From Oscillatoria nigro-viridis PCC 7112 (lineage in GTDB: Bacteria; Cyanobacteriota; Cyanobacteriia; Cyanobacteriales; Microcoleaceae): a stretch of 64,000 nucleotides of DNA. The DNA lies in NCBI RefSeq assembly GCF_000317475.1, contig NC_019729.1, positions 3,982,501-4,046,500 on the forward strand, read 5' to 3'. Position 1 is the stretch's first letter; each line of letters starts with the position of its first letter. A model generated the notes under the pieces. It saw only the letters and a list, made by a program, of their open reading frames with translations, did not search any database and had not been told where the DNA came from. Shown here piece after piece: positions 55,088-63,950 of the stretch. The position numbers and the translations under genes were made by a program.

Positions 55088-56284
55088 ATGCAGACAGGTT
55101 GGCGAATCGGCTCTTTATTTGGCATCCCCCTACTTATAGATTACTCGTGGTTTATAATTTTAGCCTTAGCAACCCGCGAATACGCCAGCAGTTACCGCCT
55201 GTGGGGGCCTGCGCTCTCCTGGAGTGCGGGGTTAGCAATAGCTCTGCTACTGTTTGCTTCCGTGCTCTTGCACGAACTCGGACACAGCTTGGCGGCGATA
55301 TCGCAAGGCATTAAAGTTAATTCTATTACCTTATTCTTATTTGGAGGAGTAGCTTCGATCGACTCGGAATCCAAAACTCCCGGTCAAGCTTTTCAAGTAG
55401 CTATTGCCGGCCCTCTAGTCAGCTTTGCGCTGTTTTTAATCCTCGGTTTGGGTTCTCAAGTTCTTCCCCCGAAAAGTTTGCTAGCAATTGTCACCGACAG
55501 GGTAGCGCTCATCAATCTCGTTTTGGGATTATTTAACTTAATTCCCGGTCTGCCTTTGGATGGAGGACAAGTTTTAAAAGCAGCAATTTGGAAAATCACC
55601 GGCTCTCGATTTGCCGGCGTTCGCTGGGCGGCAAAAACAGGACAAGTTTTAGGTTGGCTGGCTGTTGCTTTGGGTCTGAGTTTATGCTTTTTAGCGCGCG
55701 AGTACGGCGGCTTGTGGATTGCCCTGATCGGCTGGTTTGGCATTCGCAATGCCACTGCTTATAGCCAATTTACTTCGCTGCAAGAAGCCCTGCTCAAAAT
55801 TAAAGCCAGCGATGCAATGAGTCGCGAGTTTCGAGTTGTAGATGCAGATTTGACTCTGCGAGAATTTGCCGATCGATATTTGTTAGAAGTCAATCCGTTT
55901 CCATTTTACATTGCTGCGACCAACGGCAGGGATTTGGGCTTAGTGTCGATCGACGATATCCGCTTCACAGAACGCAGTCAATGGCAACATCAGACTTTGC
56001 ACAACATTTTGAAACCCCTGGGAACAACCCCCACAGTCTCCGAAAAAGCATCCATCGCAGAAGTAATTAACAGCATGGAAGCCCGTCAACTCCCCCGAAT
56101 CATCGTCCTCTCGCCGATTGGTTCAGTAGCGGGGACGATCGATCGGGGCGACGTGGTTAAAGTTTTGGCAAAATACCTCAAACCGCAGATTTCCGAAGCC
56201 GACATCAAGCGCAGCAAAGAAGAAAACAGCTATCCGCAGGGATTGAAATTAAGTGCGATCGCCAAAACCGCACAAGAAAACTAA
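55088..56284 (+). CDS. Site-2 protease (M50) family metalloprotease with C-terminal CBS domains
   Basis: The 398-residue membrane protein has the zinc motif VLLHELGHSLAA (HExxH, about residues 62-66) in a hydrophobic segment and the third ligand in NLIPGLPLDGGQVLKA. Residues about 235-370 form a CBS-domain pair (ASDAMSREFRVVDADLTLREFADRYLL, GLVSIDDIRF, LPRIIVLSPIGSVAGTIDRGDVV). This layout is the SpoIVFB-like CBS subgroup of intramembrane proteases; CBS domains probably sense adenosine nucleotides. A TATAAT at about 55044 stands 39 bases before the start. Confidence 0.92.
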   Translation: MQTGWRIGSLFGIPLLIDYSWFIILALATREYASSYRLWGPALSWSAGLAIALLLFASVLLHELGHSLAAISQGIKVNSITLFLFGGVASIDSESKTPGQAFQVAIAGPLVSFALFLILGLGSQVLPPKSLLAIVTDRVALINLVLGLFNLIPGLPLDGGQVLKAAIWKITGSRFAGVRWAAKTGQVLGWLAVALGLSLCFLAREYGGLWIALIGWFGIRNATAYSQFTSLQEALLKIKASDAMSREFRVVDADLTLREFADRYLLEVNPFPFYIAATNGRDLGLVSIDDIRFTERSQWQHQTLHNILKPLGTTPTVSEKASIAEVINSMEARQLPRIIVLSPIGSVAGTIDRGDVVKVLAKYLKPQISEADIKRSKEENSYPQGLKLSAIAKTAQEN

Positions 56285-56475
56285 AAATTTGGCATTAGTC
56301 AAACAATTTGGGATTTGGGATTTGGCATTAAAAGAAGAATAACCCCCGGATTCATCTGTGCGGACTATGTAAAGTCCAATTCCACGATCTCAAATAAAAA
56401 ATCCCAAATTGTTAGATTTGATAACTTAAGAGGCGGTGCATTTTTTCAAGAAAATTTGAAAAAATAATTATCAAT

Positions 56476-58431
56476 ATGCCCAAATTTTTGCATCAATTTC
56501 ATCATCAGTTGAAGGATAGAGGCTGGAGTTGGAAAAACGTAACTCATTTCTTCCCCTTCCCTGACTTGCAACCTCTTGCTATTATCTGGATTGTCGTGAC
56601 CGGAACTCTATTGGGAGTGCGACATTTAGGCGGGTTGCAGCCACTAGAATTAAATGCTTACGACCTCATGGTGCAGTTGCGGCCCGATCCGGGCCCTGAC
56701 CCCAGGTTGCTGATAGTGACAATCACCGATCGGGATATTAATACTCTTGAAAAATGGCCAATTTCCGATCGCGTTTTAGCAAAAGCGATCGCCGAAATAG
56801 CGCGTTTTGAACCCCAAGCTATTGGCATAGATATAATTCGCTCGACTCCCTACGAACCGGGAAAAGCAGAATTAGCAACTCAACTGAAAAACCCCAAAGT
56901 ATTTCCCATTACCTTCATCGGCAACTCAGAGTACGATCGAGCTCCGCCACCTCCCAATATACCAGAAAATCGGATAGGGTTTAACGATTTAGTCCTCGAT
57001 CCAGACGGTAGAGTGCGTCGAAATTTGATGTTTGCTGGCGATGGTAAAACGACACTGGCTTCATTTTCAATGCGGCTAGCTTTTGCCTATTTGGATAGCA
57101 AAAAAATAGATTCTAAATTGACTGAGAAACAAGAAATTCAGGCTAATAAAACAGTATTTTCAAAATTGCGATCGGACTCAGGAGGTTATCAAAACATTAA
57201 TGCCCAAGGCTATCAAGTCTTACTCAATTACCGCTCTGCTGAAAATATAGCAAAGAGCGTGACACTAACTCAAGTTTTGGATCGAAAAGTCGATCCAAAA
57301 TTGGTGAAGGGTAAAATAGTGCTAATAGGCGTTACAGCCCGAACAGTCAGAGATTTATTCTCCAGCCCTTACAGTGCTAATGCCAGCGGAAACCGCCTGA
57401 TGCCTGGGGTATTAATTCACGCCACGGCCACCAGCCAAATTATCAGTGCAGTTTTAGACGGCAAAGGGCTATTTTGGTATTGGGACGAATGGCAAGAAAT
57501 TCTCTGGATCGCTGTTTGGGGCGCAGTGGGCGGCTGTTTAGCTTGGCGGCTAGAAAAATCGCTGAATTTGATGGGAAGTGCGATCGCAGCTTGCGGTTCA
57601 TTATTCGGATTCACCTTTTTCCTCTTCATGCAACATGGGTGGATACCTCTAATTTCCCCTACCCTGGCACTTTTAATCACCGCAGGAGTCGCAGTTACCT
57701 ATAAATACGAGCAATCGAGGCAACAGCAAGGGATTGTGATGAAATTATTAGGACAACAAACTTCACCGGCGATCGCAAATGCCCTGTGGAAAGAGCGCGT
57801 CCATCTGCTCGAATCAGGGTTATTGCCGGGCCAAAAAGTTACTGCTACCATCATCCTCACCGACTTGCAGGGTTTTAGTACAATCTCCGAAAAACTACCG
57901 CCAGAAGTAGTAATGAGTTGGTTAAATGAGTATTTATCAGCAATGGCCCAAGAAGTCCAAGCACATCAAGGCGTGATTAATAAATTTACCGGAGATGGAA
58001 TGCTGGCAGTATTTGGCGTACCCATTCCCCGCACCACTCCAGAAGAAATTGCAGAAGATGCTCGCCTTGCCGTATCTTGCGCTTTAGCTATAAGTTCGCG
58101 CTTGCCACAAATGAATCAAAATTGGATCGATCGCGGTTTACCGGCCGCAAAAATGCGAGTAGGCATCTTTACAGGGGCTGTGATGGTGGGTAGTCTGGGA
58201 GGCTCAACCCGTTTAGAATATGGAGTGATCGGCGACAGCGTAAATATTGCCTCTCGCCTGGAAAGCTGCGAAAAGGATCGGCAAGAGGACACTTGCCGGA
58301 TATTGATTGCAGAAGAAACCTTTCTGCATCTGGCCGACAAATTTGAGGTAGAATCTTGGGGAGCTTTGCCTTTAAGAGGCAGGGAACAAAAAGTTAATGT
58401 CTACCGGATATTGGGAAGGAAAAAGAAATAA
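56476..58431 (+). CDS. CHASE2-domain class III nucleotide cyclase
   Basis: Of 651 residues, an N-terminal helix (about 36-55) precedes an extracytoplasmic CHASE2 sensor (about 60-300; LNAYDLMVQLRPDPGPDPRLLIVTITD, GIDIIRSTPY). Three transmembrane helices follow (about 325-415), then a class III cyclase (about 450-620) with ATIILTDLQGFSTISEKL (metal Asp), GVINKFTGDGMLAVFG (Lys and second Asp) and EYGVIGDSVNIASRLES (Asn, Arg). Purine-reading Lys is present, while the partner position is Gly rather than Asp or Thr, so specificity is less certain than for the other two cyclases. It is 38 bases upstream of a DUF928 gene. Confidence 0.9.
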   Translation: MPKFLHQFHHQLKDRGWSWKNVTHFFPFPDLQPLAIIWIVVTGTLLGVRHLGGLQPLELNAYDLMVQLRPDPGPDPRLLIVTITDRDINTLEKWPISDRVLAKAIAEIARFEPQAIGIDIIRSTPYEPGKAELATQLKNPKVFPITFIGNSEYDRAPPPPNIPENRIGFNDLVLDPDGRVRRNLMFAGDGKTTLASFSMRLAFAYLDSKKIDSKLTEKQEIQANKTVFSKLRSDSGGYQNINAQGYQVLLNYRSAENIAKSVTLTQVLDRKVDPKLVKGKIVLIGVTARTVRDLFSSPYSANASGNRLMPGVLIHATATSQIISAVLDGKGLFWYWDEWQEILWIAVWGAVGGCLAWRLEKSLNLMGSAIAACGSLFGFTFFLFMQHGWIPLISPTLALLITAGVAVTYKYEQSRQQQGIVMKLLGQQTSPAIANALWKERVHLLESGLLPGQKVTATIILTDLQGFSTISEKLPPEVVMSWLNEYLSAMAQEVQAHQGVINKFTGDGMLAVFGVPIPRTTPEEIAEDARLAVSCALAISSRLPQMNQNWIDRGLPAAKMRVGIFTGAVMVGSLGGSTRLEYGVIGDSVNIASRLESCEKDRQEDTCRILIAEETFLHLADKFEVESWGALPLRGREQKVNVYRILGRKKK

Positions 58432-58469
58432 AAAGAGAGAATCTATCCCTAAAAATTCATGGAGTTAAT

Positions 58470-59306
58470 ATGAAAAAAATTACTAAGTTTCTCATCAATC
58501 TGATATCAGTTGGCTCAATAGTATTGATAGCAACACTTGATGCTTCCCAATTAGCAGTTGTGGGACTGCCGACTCCAAGCACAGATGGCAAGCCAGGCAC
58601 TGAATCGGGAGGGCCGCGCTTCGGTCCGCCGACTCCAAGCACAGATGGCAAGCCATTCACTGAATCGGGAGGGCCGCGCTTGGTTCAGCCTATTGAAGAT
58701 ATGCTACCGGGCGATCTACGGAGAGTGACGCGCAAAGCAAGTAAATGCGTGAAGGGTGAGATAGAGTTTACAGCCTTGATACCAGAAAATAAAATCGGAC
58801 GGACTGTTTCGGAATATCCTGTATTCTTTTTCTACTTGCCTCAAACAGAGGCGGAATTAGCCGAATTTGTTCTGAAAGATGAAAACGGGAACCCGATTTA
58901 TCAAACAACCCTAAAAACTAACAATTCATCAGGGGTAATCGGTGTTAGTCTCCCCGCCAATAAAAATGTGTCGCCCTTGCAAGTAGGCAAAAATTACCGT
59001 TGGTCTGTTGCATTGATTTGTGAGGCTCAAGACAGATCCGCAGATATTTTGGAACAAGGTATTGTGCGCCGAGTTGAACTCAGTGAAGATATCCGCAGTC
59101 AATTAGAGAAGGCTGATGCGCGCCAGAAAACCTTTATTTATGCTGAAAATGGGATTTGGCAAGAGGCTCTCAGCAATCTAGCTGCCGCTCGTCGCGCTAA
59201 TCCTAATGATGCAGAATTAACTGCTGATTGGGAAAGCTTGCTGGATTCTGTGAAATTGGGCAAAATTGCCAAAGAGCCGATCGTTGAAATTGAGCCACAG
59301 CCATAA
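58470..59306 (+). CDS. DUF928 secreted protein
   Basis: The 278-residue protein has a signal peptide (KFLINLISVGSIVLIATLDAS). A tandem duplication then gives LPTPSTDGKPGTESGGPRFG and PPTPSTDGKPFTESGGPRLV (60-base DNA repeat, about 58568-58687), followed by a DUF928 domain: CVKGEIEFTALIPENKIGRTVSEYPVFFFYLPQT, YRWSVALICEAQDRS, and a late helical EALSNLAAARRANPNDAELTADWESLL. DUF928 genes in cyanobacteria are commonly next to CHASE2-cyclase or CHAT genes, as here; this suggests the protein works in the periplasm with the CHASE2 sensor. Function is not known. Confidence 0.85.
   Translation: MKKITKFLINLISVGSIVLIATLDASQLAVVGLPTPSTDGKPGTESGGPRFGPPTPSTDGKPFTESGGPRLVQPIEDMLPGDLRRVTRKASKCVKGEIEFTALIPENKIGRTVSEYPVFFFYLPQTEAELAEFVLKDENGNPIYQTTLKTNNSSGVIGVSLPANKNVSPLQVGKNYRWSVALICEAQDRSADILEQGIVRRVELSEDIRSQLEKADARQKTFIYAENGIWQEALSNLAAARRANPNDAELTADWESLLDSVKLGKIAKEPIVEIEPQP
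58568..58687 (+). repeat. Two-copy 60-bp tandem repeat inside the DUF928 gene
   Basis: ccgactccaagcacagatgg and the bases after it recur with a 60-base period, differing at only a few bases. It duplicates about 20 codons just after the signal peptide. Confidence 0.85.
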
Positions 59307-59406
59307 GCTGTACTGCATTTAAATTTAACTTTTTTGGTGGCGTTAGAGCAACGGGCCACAAGACTTTTAATAAAAATAAGTGTACAAGTTTTTAACTTGT
59401 ATCAGT

Positions 59407-59540
59407 AACAGCCAAGATGACGGTTCTACAATAAAAATTCTTTGTTGTAGAACGGCCATCTTGGCTGTTCCCAACAGGCGGTATACCTCACAAAAAGTAT
59501 CCCAGAAATATGTGGCACGGCCATCTTGGCTGTTCCGAAA
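59407..59540. repeat. Large hairpin and related repeat between the DUF928 and ligase genes
   Basis: aacagccaagatgacggttc with tacaa (59407-59431) pairs with ttgtagaacggccatcttgg with ctgtt (59445-59469) in a stem of about 25 pairs with a 13-base loop. A partial third copy, cggccatcttggctgttcc, stands at about 59518-59537. The remaining bases up to 59574 are repeat-like (cccgcccccaaatatgcagg). No gene is seen in this gap. Confidence 0.8.
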
Positions 59541-59574
59541 AAGTGGCAGGAAAGCCCGCCCCCAAATATGCAGG

Positions 59575-60327
59575 TTAAATGTGAAACAGCTTACTACTTG
59601 TTAATTCCCAAATATCCTGCCATTCCTCTTCTGAAAGTGGCTGCACCTCCAAATCAATTTCAAAACAGCGACAAGCCTCCGCACTCAAAACATCAATTAC
59701 AGTTGCAATCAAATCATCTCCCCCTTCAGATAGAGGTAATTGCACAGGAATTAATTCCTCCCCAAACACTTGAGAAAATAATTTAACATCCGGCTGCAAA
59801 CGCATCGAACCGTGCTGCAAAATAGCATCACCCCGTCGCAATTGCGCGCTACCAATTAACTTGCAGCCATCAAGTGTAACTAAATCCGCACCCGTCGCAG
59901 TACCAAAACAATTCGGATTGTGAATGTAACCCCTTCCAGCTTCCCCGTATTGCAAATCCAAACCCATCGCCCTCCAACCCTCAATCAAAAACTCGCAAAT
60001 AGTCTGATAAGCTTTCATACGGCTGCTTCCAAATCCTGACGCCACAACGGCATAAGTTAAATCCCCTTGGTGCAGCACGGCGCGCCCGCCGCTGGGCCTC
60101 CTCACCAACTCTACAGGCATTCCTTGCCAAGACAACTGCTGCCAAAACTCCGGCCATCGGCGCTGGTGGTAGCCCAAGGAAATCGCCGCCGGTTGCCAAG
60201 TGTAAAATCGCAGAGTTGGCGGATTTTTCCCCGCTAGATGCTGTTCCAGCAGCCAGTGGTCGATCGCCATCTGCACGCTACCAGACGCCGACAACAGTGG
60301 AATTAAACGCCATACAGAATTATCCAT
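59575..60327 (-). CDS. Lipoate/octanoate protein ligase family protein, LipM-like
   Basis: The start is set at ATG 60327; GTG 60351 is an alternative. The 250-residue BPL/LplA-fold protein has FYTWQPAAISLGYHQR, VRRPSGGRAVLHQGDLTYAVV (the lipoyl/octanoyl-binding RRxSGGGAVxH-type motif), and NPNCFGTATGADLVTLDGCKLIGSAQLR. In the last, a Cys stands at the position used as acyl acceptor in LipM octanoyltransferases, and the Lys is the conserved fold lysine. It probably attaches octanoyl or lipoyl groups to 2-oxoacid dehydrogenase or GcvH domains. Ligase versus transferase activity cannot be told with certainty. Confidence 0.82.
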   Translation of the reverse strand: MDNSVWRLIPLLSASGSVQMAIDHWLLEQHLAGKNPPTLRFYTWQPAAISLGYHQRRWPEFWQQLSWQGMPVELVRRPSGGRAVLHQGDLTYAVVASGFGSSRMKAYQTICEFLIEGWRAMGLDLQYGEAGRGYIHNPNCFGTATGADLVTLDGCKLIGSAQLRRGDAILQHGSMRLQPDVKLFSQVFGEELIPVQLPLSEGGDDLIATVIDVLSAEACRCFEIDLEVQPLSEEEWQDIWELTSSKLFHI

Positions 60328-60470
60328 CAGTTCCCAGTCCTGAGTTTGCACTCAATAATTCGCAGAATGTTTTAAAATTATTAACAGTTTTTTGGGGCTG
60401 TCTTGTCAGTTGGTGCAAGTTTTACCCAGTCGGTGCTTTAGAAATAAATAGAAAAAATAATCGCAGAACC

Positions 60471-60797
60471 ATGAGCAACAGTGTAATTGTCATTAACGAC
60501 GAAAAATTTGAAACAGAAGTCCTGAAAGCAGAGCAACCAGTGCTTGCCTATTTTTGGGCTAGTTGGTGCGGGCCTTGCAAACTGATCGCGCCTTCGGTAG
60601 ACTGGGTGGCGGCCAACTACAGCGATCGGCTGAAAGTGGTTAAAATGGAAATTGACCCCAATCCTAATACTGTCAAGCAGTATAAAGTAGAAGGAGTCCC
60701 AGCTCTCAGGCTGTTTAAAAATGCCGAAGTAGTGCTTTCTCACGAGGGAGCTATTACTAAACAAACTTTGGTCGGTTTGCTCGACGCTCACTTATAA
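60471..60797 (+). CDS. Thioredoxin
   Basis: ATG 60471 is chosen because the family begins here (MSNSVIVINDEKFETEVL); the open frame upstream to 60216 overlaps the divergent ligase gene and is not thioredoxin-like. The 108-residue product is a single thioredoxin domain with FWASWCGPCKLIAPSVDW (CGPC active site), KMEIDPNP, and the cis-proline loop VEGVPALRLFKN. The motif differs from the common WCGPCR by Lys. It is a stand-alone dithiol reductant. Confidence 0.93.
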   Translation: MSNSVIVINDEKFETEVLKAEQPVLAYFWASWCGPCKLIAPSVDWVAANYSDRLKVVKMEIDPNPNTVKQYKVEGVPALRLFKNAEVVLSHEGAITKQTLVGLLDAHL

Positions 60798-61020
60798 AGT
60801 TTGGAAATGATTCGGGAGTTTCCAACTCCCAACTCATAACTATAGCAATCAAAAATATTTTTTAACATCTCTCTTTTATCCGCGATCTTCCTCTCTGACT
60901 CTGCGCCCTCTGCGCTCTCTGCGGTTATAAAAAAAACTTTACAAAGCAGCACATAAAAATGAAAAAAAAATAAATCAGCCATGTAAAAAATATTAATATG
61001 CCCCAAAAGTTAGAAAAAAT
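60798..61020. repeat. Intergenic repeat 'ctctgcgccctctgcgctct'
   Basis: About 60880-60935 repeats the motif found after ndhH (about 1590-1630), ending in ctgcggtt followed by A-rich DNA. No gene is seen here; the aminotransferase starts at 61021. Confidence 0.5.
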
Positions 61021-62253
61021 ATGCAATTTGCCAAACGTTTAGAGCCACTGCAATTTAATGTATTTGCCGATATGGATAGAGCAAAAGCTCAAGCTAGAGC
61101 AGCGGGGCAGAATGTGATTGACTTGTCTCTGGGTTCTTCGGATTTGCCGGCGGCGGCTCACATTACAGATGCGATCGCACATTCTCTGTCCGACACCAGC
61201 ACTCACGGCTATTTGCTGTTTAACGGCACAAGAGATTTTCGGGAAGCAGCAGCTATTTGGTACGAGCAAAAATTTGGGATTGCAGTCAATCCAGAAACAG
61301 AAGTGCTGCCGTTAATTGGTTCCCAAGAAGGCACGGCGCATATGCCTTTAGCTGTACTCAACCCTGGAGATTTTGCTTTGCTGCTCGATCCGGGCTATCC
61401 TTCCCACGCGGGCGGCGTGCATTTGGCCGGCGGTCAAATTTATCCGATGCCGATATTAGCAGAAAATGCGTTTTTGCCGATATTTGAAGATATTCCGGCA
61501 GCAGTGCTGGCTGAGTCGAAGATGATGGTTTTGAGCTATCCTCACAATCCTACAACTGCGATCGCCCCGGTTGCTTTTTTTGAGAAAGCTGTGGCTTTTT
61601 GTCGGGAACATCGGCTGGTGTTAGTTCACGATTTCCCTTATGTGGATTTGGTGTTTGACGATTCTGTAGGGGCGGTGCCCCCGTGCCCGCCCTCTGGTAA
61701 CGGGGAAGAATATCGAAAATTGATGGCGCCGTCAATCTTTCAGGCGGATCGAGATAAGAGTGTGGCGATCGAGTTTTTTACACTATCCAAATCCTACAGT
61801 ATGGGAGGTTTTCGAGTCGGATACGCGATCGGCAATTCCGAACTAATTGCAGCGCTGCGACAGGTAAAAGCCGCAGTGGACTTTAACCAATACCGAGGGA
61901 TTTTGAACGGAGCGATCGCAGCTTTAACCGGCCCTCAAGATACCGTTAGAACCAGCGTAGAAACCTTCAGAAAACGCCGGGATGCCTTTGTAAACGCGCT
62001 ACAGCCCATTGGCTGGCAAGTACCCGTACCCCCCGCCACCATGTACGTCTGGGCGAAACTGCCGGAACCTTGGGCCCAAGATTCCGTGAAATTTTGCACT
62101 CAGCTAGTACAGAGTACAGGAGTCGCAGCTTCCCCCGGTGCCGGTTTCGGGAAATCAGGAGAAGGCTACGTGCGATTTGCCTTAGTCGAGTCGCCAGCAA
62201 TTTTGGAAGCAGCAGTTAGAAAAATTGCTGAGTTTCTAAATCAAGGGATGTGA
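61021..62253 (+). CDS. Class I/II PLP aminotransferase (LL-diaminopimelate or aspartate type), with in-frame repeat
   Basis: The 410-residue fold-type I aminotransferase shows IDLSLGSSDLPAA, STHGYLLFNGTRDFREAAA, VLPLIGSQEGTAHM, LLDPGYPSHAGG, VLSYPHNPTTAIAP (Asn), VHDFPYVDLVFDD (Asp and Tyr), FTLSKSYSMGGFRVG (PLP Lys) and a C-terminal YVRFALVES (substrate Arg). Cyanobacterial homologues are annotated as LL-diaminopimelate or related aminotransferases; the exact substrate is open. Residues about 216-231 ([15 protein letters not shown]), between the Asp-Tyr strand and the PLP-Lys segment, are encoded by a GC-rich dispersed repeat. Confidence 0.88.
   Translation: MQFAKRLEPLQFNVFADMDRAKAQARAAGQNVIDLSLGSSDLPAAAHITDAIAHSLSDTSTHGYLLFNGTRDFREAAAIWYEQKFGIAVNPETEVLPLIGSQEGTAHMPLAVLNPGDFALLLDPGYPSHAGGVHLAGGQIYPMPILAENAFLPIFEDIPAAVLAESKMMVLSYPHNPTTAIAPVAFFEKAVAFCREHRLVLVHDFPYVDLVFDDSVGAVPPCPPSGNGEEYRKLMAPSIFQADRDKSVAIEFFTLSKSYSMGGFRVGYAIGNSELIAALRQVKAAVDFNQYRGILNGAIAALTGPQDTVRTSVETFRKRRDAFVNALQPIGWQVPVPPATMYVWAKLPEPWAQDSVKFCTQLVQSTGVAASPGAGFGKSGEGYVRFALVESPAILEAAVRKIAEFLNQGM
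61666..61693 (+). repeat. GC-rich dispersed repeat inside the aminotransferase gene
   Basis: gtaggggcggtgcccccgtg followed by cccgccct is the same unit as in the WD40 and Omp85 genes. It encodes GAVPPCPP in frame. Confidence 0.8.
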
Positions 62254-62315
62254 TGTGTGTCAACTTAACCCGAAACACCCTCGCGAGAATTCAGCCCACC
62301 AGAATCGAGCTTTGA

Positions 62316-62337
62316 GGCAGGGGTTAAAACCCCTGCC
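62316..62337. terminator. Palindrome after the aminotransferase gene
   Basis: ggcaggggtt and aacccctgcc form a perfect 10-base stem around AA, 63 bases after the stop. There is no T-run, so it may be a repeat unit rather than a terminator. Confidence 0.4.
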
Positions 62338-62496
62338 GGACTGGGGTTTTGACGTTTTTGGACACAGGAAGAAGGGCACGGCGTCTAAGTGCTTACCCGC
62401 AGCTCAAGATGGATGCAATTGCTAAAATAGTGTGATTTCTACCTAAAGGAATAGATATTTGCACGCAGTATCTGTCACAATTTCTTTTAAGAAATG

Positions 62497-62895
62497 TTAA
62501 CGTGAGATATCTTGGGAATTACCAGTTCCGCTCACCCACTCTAAAAATCCTTGCAGTGAATTCTGTCGGAGTAGCGATTGTTCCGTAGCGGCGAGCGCAC
62601 ACCCGAAAAAGACCACACTGCCCAAAATTGCAATCAGGGGCAAAGGCTTGCCCAGCCCAAAGTCCCGCTGAAGGCGAGCTAACGGTCTGCTCTCGCGCCT
62701 GAGCATCTTTCCCACCGTCAGTTGTTTGAGACTAAAAGGATCGCGCACAAAATGACCGCTCCAGCTAATTACCATATGAGAATGGCAGTGGGGACAAGTG
62801 AATAGTCCACTGACCATTCCGACTGGGCCTACGACGCTGGAACGGTTGCAGATCGGGCAAGTGACAGAATGAGTGTTATAGGTGGGAGCGTTCAT
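62497..62895 (-). CDS. Zinc-ribbon membrane protein of unknown function
   Basis: ATG 62895 is preferred; the longer frame adds 27 residues with no family look. Of 132 residues, Cys12/Cys15 (VTCPICN) and Cys34/Cys37 (FTCPHCHSH) form a zinc ribbon. Charged residues follow (MLRRESRPLARLQRDFG) and then one transmembrane helix (PLIAILGSVVFFGCALAAT, about 83-102). I do not recognise a named family. It stands alone between the aminotransferase and surE. Confidence 0.65.
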   Translation of the reverse strand: MNAPTYNTHSVTCPICNRSSVVGPVGMVSGLFTCPHCHSHMVISWSGHFVRDPFSLKQLTVGKMLRRESRPLARLQRDFGLGKPLPLIAILGSVVFFGCALAATEQSLLRQNSLQGFLEWVSGTGNSQDISR

Positions 62896-63022
62896 AACTG
62901 TTTTTCTTGAGTAAAAAAAACTAACAAGTAATTGGGAGCCTGTGTTAACGCCTAAGGTATAGACCTTGAGAGGCACTTTTCCTTAATTCCTAGTTTACCG
63001 CTCCGATCGGGTCGATCGGAGC

Positions 63023-63829
63023 TCACTGCTTGGGAAAACCTTCAACTTGCCAATCCCGCAACGAGTGCAAGTCGGGAGCACAGGTGAGATTATATTGCAA
63101 AGGAGTTACGGTTATTCTGTTGTCGCGAATAGCTTGTACGTCCGTAGGAATATCATGCGGCATCGCCAAATCGGCGATTTCTTCTACATCTTCTAACAAT
63201 TCCCCAGCCAGCCAATAATAAGTTTTGCCGCGCGGATCGGTGCGCTTTTGAAATATGTCGAAATAGCGGCGAATGCCTTGACGGGCGATCGCAACTCCGG
63301 TAATTTCTGCTTGTGTGACTGCCGGTATGTTGACATTCAACAGCACCGGTTTGGGCAGTGGCTGTTTTTCCAACTGCGACAGCAAGGTGACAGCGAAATC
63401 CACTGCCGGCCCAAATTCCTGGGAAGTATAGCTCGCGAGGCTGAAAGCAATGCTGGGAATGCCTTCCATAATTCCTTCCATTGCCGCCGAAACCGTGCCC
63501 GAACAGATGATATCCGTGCCTAAATTCGGCCCGTGGTTGATACCGGAAAGGACAAAATCCGGTGGTTTGTCAAGTAAAGCCCACAAAGCGAGTTTCACGC
63601 AGTCGGCGGGAGTACCCGAACAAGCCCAAGCTTGGACTGCGGGATCAAAAATAGATTCGACAATTTCGGCGCGGATGGGTTGGTGCAAGGTAAGGCCGTG
63701 GCCGGTAGCGGAGCGCTCTCTGTCGGGACAAACAACGCTCACGTCGTGACCTGCGGCGGCGAGAGCGTTGGCGAGGCTGCGGATGCCTTGTGCAAAGATG
63801 CCGTCGTCGTTGCTAATTAAAAGTTTCAT
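63023..63829 (-). CDS. surE: 5'/3'-nucleotidase SurE
   Basis: The 268-residue protein matches Sur[17 protein letters not shown] (metal Asp8 and Asp9), [18 protein letters not shown] (Ser), [36 protein letters not shown] (Asn). It dephosphorylates nucleoside 5'- and 3'-monophosphates and short polyphosphate with a divalent metal. The length is normal and no insertion is seen. Confidence 0.96.
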   Translation of the reverse strand: MKLLISNDDGIFAQGIRSLANALAAAGHDVSVVCPDRERSATGHGLTLHQPIRAEIVESIFDPAVQAWACSGTPADCVKLALWALLDKPPDFVLSGINHGPNLGTDIICSGTVSAAMEGIMEGIPSIAFSLASYTSQEFGPAVDFAVTLLSQLEKQPLPKPVLLNVNIPAVTQAEITGVAIARQGIRRYFDIFQKRTDPRGKTYYWLAGELLEDVEEIADLAMPHDIPTDVQAIRDNRITVTPLQYNLTCAPDLHSLRDWQVEGFPKQ

Positions 63830-63950
63830 TGAAATTTTTATAGGCCTTATAACAATACTAAACTAGATTCAACTAGGACGATCGCTCTAACATCGAATTA
63901 CTTATTACCAATTATCCGTAAGTGCCGAAAATCTAAAATCTAAAATCTAA

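Noticed and set aside
60216-60470. 85-residue N-terminal extension of the thioredoxin
   Set aside because: It overlaps the start of the divergent ligase gene, has no targeting signal, and the thioredoxin fold starts at 60471.
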